Of a DNA stretch of 64,000 bases, positions 39,501 to 47,000 are shown in pieces. The position numbers and the translations under genes are program-made. The notes beneath the pieces were generated by a model. The model searched no databases. It was not told the DNA's origin and was given only the letters and a program-made list of their open reading frames with translations. How positions within the stretch are numbered: the first letter of the stretch is position 1; each line of letters starts with the position of its first letter. Source of the DNA: Cladorhizidae sp. MBARI D1340-BT2 (Eukaryota > Porifera > Demospongiae > Poecilosclerida > Cladorhizidae); NCBI GenBank assembly GCA_028752905.1, contig JAQNBH010000009.1, positions 43,158,509-43,222,508 on the forward strand, given 5' to 3'.

Positions 39501-42500
39501 AGTCACAGATATTCCATGGGGAACGCATCATGGAATGCTCCAGATAGATATTCCATGGGGAACACATCATGGAATGCTCCAGATAGCAGTCACAGATATT
39601 CCATGGGGAACACATCATGGAATGCTCCAGATAGCAGTCACAGATATTCCATGGGGAACGCATCATGGAATGCTCCAGATAGCAGTCACAGATATTCCAT
39701 GGGGAACGCATCATGGAATGCTCCAGATAGCAGTCACAGATATTCCATGGGGAATGCATCATGGAATGCTCCAGATAGCAGTCACAGATATTCCATGGGG
39801 AACAGATTGTAGAATGTTTCATAAAATTCACAGGTAGAATGGCTTCAGAAATCTTCCACAGAGAACAGAGTGGAATAGCTCCAGAGATATTCCACTATGC
39901 TAGAATGGTTCCAAATAGCAATCACAGATATTGCATGGGGAACATAAGGTTCCAAATATATAGCAACCTCAGATATTTCATGGGGTACAGAACAGTAGCA
40001 ATCACAGATATTTATTGGGAACAGAACAGTAGAATGGTGCACAGATATTTCATGGGGAGCAGAATAGTAGAATGGTGCACAGATATTTCATGGGGAGCAG
40101 AATAGTACAATGGTGCACAGATATTTCATGGGTAGCAGAACAGTAGAATGGTGCACAGATATTTCATGGGGAGCAGAATAGCAGAATGGTGCACAGATAT
40201 TTCATGGGGAGCAGAATAGTAGAATGGTGCACAGATATTTCATGGGGAGCAGAATAGTAGAATGATGCACAGATATTTCTAGCAGAATGGTGCACAGATA
40301 TTTCATGGGGAGCAGAACAGTAGAATGGTGCACAGATATTTCATGGGGAGCAGAATAGCAGAATGGTGCACAGATATTTCATGGGGAGCAGAATAGTAGA
40401 ATGGTGCACAGATATTTCATGGGGAGCAGAATAGCAGAATGGTGCACAGATGGAGGAACTGTAAGCAAAATTGACCAATTCAAGAATTTCACATACCAAT
40501 AGCAGGTCCAAAGATTACACCGGACACCTCCCCTAGTTTATTATGGCTCAAGTCAATATGCTTCAGGTGGTAGCTTGTCTGCAACACACGGAGCAAAGCA
40601 ACACACACACACACACGTGCATGACATTATAACTTGCACACCTATATCAGAGTGTTAACCTCGATCATCATCGCAAGAGGCTCGGCTGCTTTGTCATCAA
40701 ATCCATTTCCTGAATAAGTAGGTGCATGTATAAATCCAATGGTGGGCATTTGAGTAGTCGGTATATAACTGCTGCTGTATTGCACACATCAATACACAAC
40801 ACTCTCTGAACCTCTAAGATAGAGATGAGTCAGTGTACTGTTGTAAGACGTCATCTGTGCCACCGAATAAGCTGCAGGAGAGCCCAAGTCATTTCCAGAC
40901 ATATCCTTTGGAGGCAACACAAACAACTGTCACAATACTTCTGCTATTCAGCACTTGAGTGATTGACACACTAGATGTGTGATGTAGCAATTCTCCTTCA
41001 TCATGCTGGTGATGGCAATGCTACTTTCTGTCTGCAATCCATTGTCGGAGAGATCCAGATGGGTGATAGAGGTGTTTAACTGTTAACGAGCAAGAGGGAA
41101 ACGAGGGAGTAGAGGAGAGGGATATGAGGAAAATTAGGAGGAGTGTGCGATGAAGGAAAGCAAGCAAGACAGAGAAGAAGGGAAAAAGTGAGTGTTGTGT
41201 CAATGAACAAAGCAGACAATGAAGGGCATTGGAGGGAGGAAGTGATGATGGAAGAGAAATGGCAGGTTCAACAGAAAGATGTGATCAGCAATGTCCCGTG
41301 CTTACTGTGAGGGACATAGCAATGGCCTTGGCTCCCTTGACCCCCACCCCGTGGTGGGCCATATTGATGTGAGAATCTCCACTCTGTAACCTTCGTATGA
41401 AGTAGCTGGCGGGAACGATGCCCAGAGAACTGCATATCTTAGTATAGGTTGTCTTACCACTGGGATCATACAGCTCCTTCTCCTCTATGTGTACAATAGA
41501 ATGGTGTACTGTAATTTGCTTTTTGTTATAATTATTGCCAAGTGTAAATTACATGAATCATATTTCACCACCATTATTATTTCATGCTGCATATATATAT
41601 TTTCCATTGTGAACATTTTTATGGTAATTAGGAACACGTGCCCAGCTTCACAATTACACGTTACAGTCTGTCTTATGCTCCACTTCTGTCCCTCCGACTT
41701 TCTTGTGCTAGAAAATTGAAACGAGTGGCCTTGTTTGTTGCATTCAAGTATGACCTAGCTAGGACTAAACAGTGTGGTGCATGCTACGAGATGATGATGC
41801 TAGACCTATCACAAAACTACACACACAGTAATGTCACACTGCCGTCCCTCTACATTCTGAGTGGTCAATTTCACTACAAACCATGTTATCTCATGTTAAT
41901 TGGGTGAAGGAAAAAAATAAGAAAAAAACACCAGGTAGAAATTGCTCTACAAATTGCTCTACAATAGTTAGCAAACTACACTTCAGAATCAGATTTCCGT
42001 ACTTTATCCCCCCAGAATAACATTGATTACAGTACTACATAATAAATTACTTCGTCCCCCCAGAATAACATTGATTACAGTACTACATAATAAATTATAC
42101 TTCGTCCCCCCAGAATAACATTGATTACAATTACTTCATCCGCCCAGAATAACATTGATTACAGTACTACATAATAAATTACTTCGTCCCACCAGAATAA
42201 CATTGATTACAGTACTACATAATAAATTACTTCGTCCCCCCAGAATAACATTGATTACAGTACTACATAATAAATTACTTCGTCCCCCCAGAATAACATT
42301 GATTATACTACTACATAATAAATTACTTCGTCCCCCCAGAATAACATTGATTACAGTACTACATAATAAATTATACTTCGTCCCCCCAGAATAACATTGA
42401 TTACAATTACTTCATCCGCCCAGAATAACATTGATTACAGTACTACATAATAAATTACTTCGTCCCCCCCCCAGAATAACATTGATTAAACATTGATTAT

Positions 42501-43735
42501 AATAAATTACTTCGTCCCCCCAGAATAACATTGATTACAATAAATTACTCAATAATTGACTTGACTTTACTCACTCGATGTTTTGGCTATAGATGCCCTA
42601 TAAGCCTTCACCAGAAAAATTGTGAGATGCTAAGAGTTGCATATATATTCATGACTATATGTGATTTGTGCAGGCTTATTAGCGCAACACTTTTTTTCGC
42701 TGCAATTTCACTTGCCGCTAACCAGTGAAAAAAGTCGTTCTGATTGGCTGATGAAATGTGAAATATCACATAAATAGCCACAGGACTCTACGGTAATGAT
42801 ACAGTACATATTATACTACATTGATCCAACAAACACAAAAATATATGCCGAGGAAGAACAAGACGAGGAAGAACAAGATCACTTCTACTTGCTTCATGCA
42901 TGAGAACACATGGTATTTCCTACCAAGCTGATGAGAGTGATGCAGTATGTTCCATGCACTCTTGCACTAGCACCACTGATATATACTAATAGCAGTGTAG
43001 CTCTATAGTTTATAGTCTGTAAGCAGCTGATGAGAGTGATGCAGTATGTTCCATGCACTCTTGCACTAGCACCACTGATATATACTAATAGCAGTGTAGC
43101 TCTATAGTTTATAGTCTGTAAGCAGCTGATGAGAGTAGTGCAGTATGTTCCATGCATACTTGGACTAGCACCACTGATATATATATATTAATAGCAGTGT
43201 AGCTCTGTAAGCTGATGAGAGTAGTTCCATGCATACTTGGACTAGCACCACTGATATATAAACACACTAATAGCAGTGTAGCTCTATAGTCTGTAAGCTG
43301 ATGAGAGTGATGCAGTATATTCCATGCATACTTGGACTATATAGCACCACTGATATATATATACTAATAGCTCTAGTCTGTAACTCTCGCTGTGTGCATC
43401 CGTATGGAGAAGTTTGCTCAAGTATATAGTAAGACACATACATGACTTGGTTTATAGGTATGAACCTTCAGTATCCAGATCAGTGTCCCAACCAGTGTCA
43501 GACATATCATTAGAGAGGCCATCCCCGCCATTATCCTGGTCTGCATCACTTCCAACACCTGTGGCTACCTCAGAATTAATACCTTCTTTGACAGACCAAT
43601 TTTCTTCCAGATTCTTCATTAATTTAATTCAGTCATCATTCATACTATCCAACTGAAATTGCAACTGCAGTCTTGACTCACATTTATCTGACCTTCATTT
43701 ACCTCCACACTTTGTTCGTTGATAGGCTGCTCCAT
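27314..43735 (-). CDS. LRRC74A: LRRC74A-like leucine-rich-repeat protein, 12 exons
   Basis: Exons on the minus strand: 43735-43703, 43613-43466, 41484-41306, 41079-40972, 40905-40812, 40709-40660, 40578-40497, 38345-38260, 38142-38027, 29705-29627, 29518-29180, 27574-27314. All phases join and give 524 residues. An acidic N-terminus (1-60) precedes YDPSGKTTY and LGIVPASYFIRRL, a block typical of LRRC74A/B. About eight ribonuclease-inhibitor-type repeats follow (residues 100-350), for example ITHLDLSDNGL, LKHIDLSHNKLG, IQFLDLSWNIFRRKGA and LRKLNLAYNGFADEG. Residues 421-432 (DKDRKKLLSEEE) resemble an EF-hand loop without its central glycine, and the C-terminus is a basic/Ser repeat. LRRC74 proteins have no firmly established biochemical role; a protein-binding scaffold is inferred from the fold. 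Exons 1-2 are the least certain. The start lies 97 bp from SFSWAP, divergently. Human LRRC74A is of similar length. Confidence 0.85.
27810..28828. repeat. 73-bp minisatellite, about 14 copies, LRRC74A-like intron 11
   Basis: The unit includes GAGTTAAGCAAGGTAGAGCC and GTCTGCCAGTGTATATAATG. Confidence 0.93.
29180..29705 (-). CDS. LRRC74A: LRRC74A-like exons 10 and 11 (last repeats, EF-hand-like segment)
   Basis: Exon 10 (79 nt) encodes SNRVTQVGAIALSKVIPS. Its acceptor is a tandem CAGTAG, so a one-codon alternative (SSN or SN) is possible. Exon 11 (339 nt) begins MGKNHIQPPGLVALLGAV, the last repeat, and passes through a Pro/Gly linker to LFDKDRKKLLSEEEFRGAL. That piece has acidic residues at loop positions 1, 3 and 12 of an EF-hand but Lys at 5 and 6, so calcium binding is doubtful. 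Confidence 0.85.
29985..30180. repeat. Degenerate repeat of about 55 bp, 4 copies
   Basis: Units with TTAACATCACCTTAACCCTC followed by a TAGTGGATGTAAGTGC-type end. LRRC74A-like intron 9. Confidence 0.75.
30595..31911. repeat. 39-bp minisatellite, about 33 copies, LRRC74A-like intron 9
   Basis: The unit is GGCCATAGCATCCCTTGCTT plus GGCAGCAGAATATTTGTGA. It is interrupted by the Gypsy element and resumes at 34977-35210. Confidence 0.93.
31912..32066 (-). repeat. 3' LTR of the Gypsy element
   Basis: Direct copy of the 5' LTR. On the minus strand it follows a run of about 15 G that fits a polypurine tract. It ends against minisatellite sequence CTTGGTAG. Confidence 0.75.
32287..33239 (-). pseudogene. 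Gypsy integrase remnant
   Basis: The core domain is visible in pieces: an INIVGPL motif where the family has a catalytic Asp (here Asn), FTIVDRFTWWPEA, FGVPLEITSDCRRQF with the second Asp, and a block around 32760-32700 with the QANGMVE region carrying the Glu. An in-frame TAG separates that block from the C-terminal part (32691-32287, LLGIRSTPKDDLG and a GPYRVL motif). The N-terminal zinc-binding HHCC region is not seen. The Asp-to-Asn change and the stop indicate loss of function. Confidence 0.75.
33318..34079 (-). pseudogene. Gypsy reverse transcriptase, 254-codon open frame
   Basis: Contains the ordered RT blocks of Ty3/Gypsy: an RHLPPDKL-type lead-in, SPWASPLHMV, DYWCLNEATKHDRYPVPHI, FSKIDLVRAYHQIPV and the catalytic FVYLDDILVAS. 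The catalytic Asp pair of YLDD is intact. The frame then shifts near KCVLWVS, and the thumb continues in another frame (about 33324-33240, NCYHWFSSHAA). RNase H is almost wholly absent. Confidence 0.85.
34203..34729 (-). pseudogene. Gypsy gag and protease remnant
   Basis: From an ATG at 34729 the frame encodes a gag-like matrix/capsid start (LPSFWVANPCTWFTQAEAQF) typical of retrotransposon gag in animal Gypsy elements. The later, out-of-frame part (34427-34203) has the retropepsin end block ILGANFF. Only part of gag is left, and no zinc knuckle or complete protease active site was seen, so gag and protease appear fused by a deletion. Confidence 0.7.
34823..34836 (-). other. Primer-binding site of the Gypsy element
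   Basis: Minus strand TGGTGACCCTGTGG lies at the inner edge of the 5' LTR. Its first nine bases are complementary to a tRNA 3' end GGGTCACCA, which from memory fits animal tRNA-Trp. The match beyond nine bases is poor. Confidence 0.5.
34837..34976 (-). repeat. 5' LTR of the Gypsy element
   Basis: Shares long stretches with 31912-32066 and 35211-35342, including TGACTCTCAAAAT and CAGCTGACTATT, all in the same orientation. It directly abuts the primer-binding site on one side and minisatellite DNA (AATATTTGTGAGGCC) on the other. Confidence 0.75.
34977..35210. repeat. Continuation of the 39-bp minisatellite beyond the Gypsy element
   Basis: Five to six degenerate units (AATATTTGTGAGGCC, CTTGCTTGGTAG), same orientation as 30595-31911. 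Confidence 0.88.
35211..35400 (-). mobile_element. Truncated second Gypsy copy: 3' LTR plus internal tail
   Basis: Matches the 3' LTR at 31912-32066 and continues, past a C-run, into the same internal sequence (GCTGGTGTGTGGAC). It is therefore the 3' end of a second related element, not a solo LTR. It begins at the same minisatellite position (CTTGGTAGTTTA) as the first copy. Confidence 0.7.
35925..36165. repeat. Triplicated segment of about 90 bp
   Basis: Three copies containing AGCAGCTTCTCCTGA and GAGATTCATTTTCTAGCTGC. The flanks 35400-35925 show nothing firm. Confidence 0.75.
36290..36620. repeat. 31-bp minisatellite, about 11 copies
   Basis: The unit is GCAGGGTAGATGTTGATAAT plus 11 bases (GCCGCTGTGTT). 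The period is not a multiple of three, so open frames cycle through three reading phases. Confidence 0.92.
36965..37026. repeat. Near-perfect 21-bp inverted repeat (hairpin)
   Basis: The left arm ends TGACCCTTTACCA and the right arm begins TGGTAAAGGGTCA, with a 20-bp loop and two mismatches in the outer arm. It may be a residual short foldback element. Confidence 0.65.
37484..37714 (-). CDS. Unassigned minus-strand exon candidate inside LRRC74A-like intron 9
   Basis: Following acceptor GATTCTAG the strand is open for 76 codons. A basic start (GKKLVRIIRQGNIHRLQLAR) precedes a hydrophobic stretch GITGGLLGLLSSLLFGLWFS, then a polar tail ending TRSDEL. It has one possible membrane segment and no ATG, so it would be a last exon. 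It is out of frame with LRRC74A-like exon 9. A short ATG-led piece upstream (near 37.9 kb, MEVCNDIFSKKDF) does not join it in phase. It may be a nested gene or a relic; the family is unknown. Confidence 0.28.
   Translation of the reverse strand, partial: GKKLVRIIRQGNIHRLQLARLLEAEQGITGGLLGLLSSLLFGLWFSRATFTKSLKEAVPNPLSRAKLNNTTRSDEL
38027..38345 (-). CDS. LRRC74A: LRRC74A-like exons 8 and 9 (leucine-rich repeats)
   Basis: Exon 8 (86 nt) encodes a repeat with FLDLSWNIFRRKGARAIAEG. After a 117-bp intron, exon 9 (116 nt) encodes KLNLAYNGFADEGVCALAEA and LVELDV. Exon 9 ends in phase 2 at donor GTACAT, and its codon is completed 8.3 kb away by exon 10. Confidence 0.85.
38695..39830. repeat. 48-bp minisatellite, about 23 copies, LRRC74A-like intron 7
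   Basis: The unit is ATGCTCCAGATAGCAGTCAC plus AGATATTCCATGGGGAACAC and ATCATGGA. It is open in two frames on the plus strand and one on the minus strand for 350-390 codons. The strict 16-residue periodicity on both strands shows these are not genes. Confidence 0.95.
39835..40455. repeat. 38-bp minisatellite related to the preceding array
   Basis: The unit contains GAATGGTGCACAGATATTTC and ATGGGGAGCAGAATAGTA. It shares the core AGATATT(T/C)CATGGGGA with the 48-bp array, so the two arrays have a common origin. It ends about 40 bp before LRRC74A-like exon 7. Confidence 0.9.
40497..41079 (-). CDS. LRRC74A: LRRC74A-like exons 4-7 (leucine-rich repeats)
   Basis: Four short exons (108, 94, 50 and 82 nt) separated by introns of 66, 102 and 81 bp. 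They encode repeats with LxxLDLSxNxL cores: HLDLSDNGL, HLDMSGNDLG, HLYLRGNGFDD and HIDLSHNKLG. Borders are GT-AG and the phases agree throughout. These tiny introns contain no tandem repeat, in contrast to introns 2, 7, 9 and 11. Confidence 0.85.
41306..41484 (-). CDS. LRRC74A: LRRC74A-like exon 3 (family signature block)
   Basis: Encodes EKELYDPSGKTTYTKICSS and then LGIVPASYFIRRL and INMAHHGVGVKGAKAIAMSL. In LRRC74A/B the same order (YDP.G, then a 'VIP.SYF' segment, then the first 'LGP.GA.A.A' repeat) marks the boundary between N-terminus and repeats. This exon carries the family assignment. Confidence 0.85.
41995..42550. repeat. 47-48-bp minisatellite, about 11 copies, LRRC74A-like intron 2
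   Basis: The unit includes CCAGAATAACATTGATTACA and TAATAAATTACTTCGTCC. Confidence 0.92.
42926..43395. repeat. Minisatellite of about 99 bp, 5 copies, LRRC74A-like intron 2
   Basis: The unit starts AGCTGATGAGAGTGATGCAG and includes ACTAGCACCACTGATATATA; later copies are shortened. Confidence 0.88.
43466..43735 (-). CDS. LRRC74A: LRRC74A-like exons 1 and 2 (acidic N-terminus)
   Basis: Exon 1 is 11 codons (MEQPINEQSVE) with donor GTAAAT, and an 89-bp intron follows. Exon 2 encodes 49 codons rich in Asp, Glu, Gly and Ser, ending DTGWDTDLDTE. Its last base completes a Glu codon with exon 3, which supports the join. The exon 2 donor (GTTCAT) is weak, so a different 3' boundary is possible. Confidence 0.6.
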
Positions 43736-43832
43736 TTGTTCGTTTCCAATGGTTACCAGATTCCGCCTCCCTTTCGCAAACTATAAAGTGAAGTGAGCGC
43801 GGATAATGGTAAGTCGCGCGCACCACAACAAA
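43736..43832. promoter_or_regulatory. Shared divergent promoter, LRRC74A-like / SFSWAP
   Basis: Only 97 bp separate the two proposed start codons. The interval contains a CCAAT box (43746-43750), a GC-rich CCGCCTCC and a TATA-like TATAAAG (43782-43788) facing SFSWAP. An earlier ATG at 43806 is in frame with SFSWAP but sits in the donor-like context ATGGTAAGT. Exact transcription starts cannot be seen. Confidence 0.6.
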
Positions 43833-44017
43833 ATGTCGATTATTCTAGGACCTTTCGATAGTGACGGTGAAGAGACTCCAAAGAAAGCTAAAGACGAGGA
43901 GTTGCTCGTCTTTGGATACGCCTGTAAACTTTACCGTGATGAGGCAAAATCAATCATGGAAAACTCAGGGCAATTTCTAATTCCATGGATGGGAAACAGC
44001 CTACTAATGGTTGACAG
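43833..44017 (+). CDS. SFSWAP: SFSWAP exon 1 (start of SWAP N-terminal domain)
   Basis: ATG in context AAAATGTCG. Encodes 61 codons plus two bases, including ELLVFGYACKLYRDE and QFLIPWMGN, the most conserved block of SFSWAP. Ends at donor GTAAGC; intron 1 is 95 bp. Confidence 0.9.
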
Positions 44018-47000
44018 GTAAGCCGGCTAGTATGACTCTATAAGCTAACACGAGCTATATTTCTAATCTAAAAAACAAGTTCCTTGTTCATTTTAGTTCT
44101 TGTCTTTGTCAGGTATGATGTTAGAAATAAACTGGATGATCAGAGTCAGTTTGGACTGAAGCCCAACATCCCTCGCCCCATGACAACAAAGGAACTGGAC
44201 TTTGAAGAAGAACTGGACAGGGAACGCTACTTTGCACTAGAATGTGATGAAATAAGAGTGGAAGAAGAAGAAGGTGGGTTACTCCAGTGTAATGTTGCCA
44301 TGACAAGATTTCTTTGAAGGCGTGTCTACTAGTCTATAGCTCACCCATTACTAATCAGTACATTCTGAAAGTGTCTGGACGCAGTGTGGAGATCACGTAG
44401 ATACAAAGTTGGGTGACAGCGCGATTCATGAATGAACCCACAAGCAATCACCACTCCGGGGCATTCATCATGCTATATAGTGATCGGTAAAGGGTTGACT
44501 GTATAGTGATCGGTAAAGGGTTGAATGCATAGTGATCGGCAAAGGTTTTCCTGTGTAAGACAAGGTATTTCTTGTATGGAGTAGGGCTAAATTTTGCACT
44601 TGTTCTTAATCACAATGCTGGTCGAAGCTTATTATCATTGTCTTCCATGTTGCATAGAAATGGAGAAACGCAGGCTTGAGAATGCCTTCAATGCCATTGG
44701 GTTCACATACAACACAGCGCAGACTTCATCTCACAAGCCTAAAGACAAGAATTGGGATCATGTTCGTTTTGATGCTGATGCGTTTCACTTCAACCTGCGA
44801 CGCCTGGAGCACCCGAGCACTGCAACAGTGGACTATGGCTCAGAGATGGATCGGTTTGTTCCCTGTGCCGGCCTCGTCTTCCCCAGTGGAATGCATTTAG
44901 TGAGTGAAGTGTGTGGAAGGTTGAAGGTTGACTGGCCCAAGGTTACTTGCAGAAGCAGTCAGCTGACACTGAGTGGGTGGGTTGAGGCAGGTCGACATTG
45001 GATGTAGGTGGGTTGAGGTAGGTCAACATGATGTGGGTTGGGTTGAGGTAGGTCGACATTGGATGTAGGTGGGTTCACCATTGAGGTAGGTCGACATTGG
45101 ATGTGGGTGGGTTCACCATTGAGGTAGGTCGACATTGGATGTAGGTGGGTTCACCGTTGAGGTAGGTCGACATTGGATGTGGGTGGGTTGATGTGGGTCG
45201 ACATTGGATGTGGGTGGGTTCACCATTGAGGTAGGTCAACATTGGATGTTGGGTGGGTTCACCATTGAGGTAGGTCGACATTGGATGTAGGTGGGTTCAC
45301 CGTTGAGGCAGGTCGACATTGGATGTAGGTGGGTTGAGGTAGGTCAACATGATGTGGGTTGGGTTGAGGTAGGTCGACATTGGATGTAGGTGGGTTCACC
45401 ATTGAGGTAGGTCGACATTGGATGTGGGTGGGTTCACCATTGAGGTAGGTCGACATTGGATGTAGGTGGGTTCACCGTTGAGGTAGGTCGACATTGGATG
45501 TGGGTGGGTTGATGTGGGTCGACATTGGATGTGGGTGGGTTCACCATTGAGGTAGGTCAACATTGGATGTTGGGTGGGTTCACCATTGAGGTAGGTCGAC
45601 ATTGGATGTAGGTGGGTTCACCGTTGAGGTAGGTCGACATTGGATGTGGGTGGGTTGATGTGGGTCGACATTGGATGTAGGTGGGTTCACCATTGAGGTA
45701 GGTCAACATTGGATGTGGGTGGGTTCACCGTTGAGGTAGGTCAACATTGGATGTGGGTGGGTTGAGGTAGGTCGACATTGGATGTAGGTGGGTTTACCAT
45801 TGAGGTAGGTCGACATTGGATGTTGGGTGGGTTCACCATTGAGGTAGGTCGACATTGGATGTAGGTGGGTTCACCGTTGAGGTAAGTCGACATTGGATGT
45901 AGGTGGGTTCACCATTGAGGTAGGTCGACATTGGATGTAGGTGGGTTCACCATTGAGGTAGGTCGACATTGGATGTAGGTGGGTTCACCGTTGAGGTAGG
46001 TCGACATTGGATGTAGGTGGGTTTACCATTGAGGTAGGTCGACATTGGATGTGGGTGGGTTCACCATTGAGGTAGGTCGACATTGGATGTTGGGTGGGTT
46101 CACCATTGAGGTAGGTCGACATTGGATGTACATGTAGGTGGGTTCACCGTTGAGGTAGGTCGACATTGGATGTAGGTGGGTTCACCGTTGAGGTAGGTCG
46201 ACATTGGATGTAGGTGGGTTCACCGTTGAGGTAGGTCGACATTGGATGTAGGTGGGTTCACCGTTGAGGTAGGTCGACATTGGATGTGGGTGGGTTGATG
46301 TTGGTCGAGATTGCAGGTCAACATTGCAGGTGGGTTGCGTTGATGTGGGTCAACACTGGAGGTGGGTGGGCTGAGTAGTTCGACATGAGAGTGGGTGGAG
46401 GCAGGTGGACACTGGAGGTGGGTGGCTTGAAGCAGACATGGAGGTTGCTGGGTGGAGGTAGGCCGACACTGGAGGTGGGTGGCTTGAGGCAGACATGGAG
46501 GTTGCTGGGTTGAGGCAGGTGGACACTGGAGGTGGGTTAGTTGAGACAGGTTGAAGTACATGCTAACCTGCGGCCAATTTCTAATGTTTTCAGTCAACAT
46601 AAAAGGATACAGCAGACTCAGTCTTAGGGTTTATAGTTCATATTGAGGGCATGCATAAACCAAACAGCTACCCTCTGCCAGTGTGGAAACTTTGTCAAGG
46701 CAAGGTTGTCAGCAATATAGCAGGGATGTATACAACAGCTGCCAGTGTGGAGAACTTTGTCAAGGCAAGGTTGTCAGCAATATAGCAGGGATGTATACAA
46801 CAGCTACATTCTGCCAGTGTGGAGAACTTTGTCAAGGCAAGGGTTGTCAGCAATATAGCAGGGATGTATACAACAGCTACACTCTGACAGTGTGGAGAAC
46901 TTTGTCAAGGCAAGGTTGTCAGCAATATAGCAGGGATGTATACAACAGCTACTCTCTGCCAGTGTGGAGAACTTTGTCAAGGCAAGGGTTGTCAGCAATA

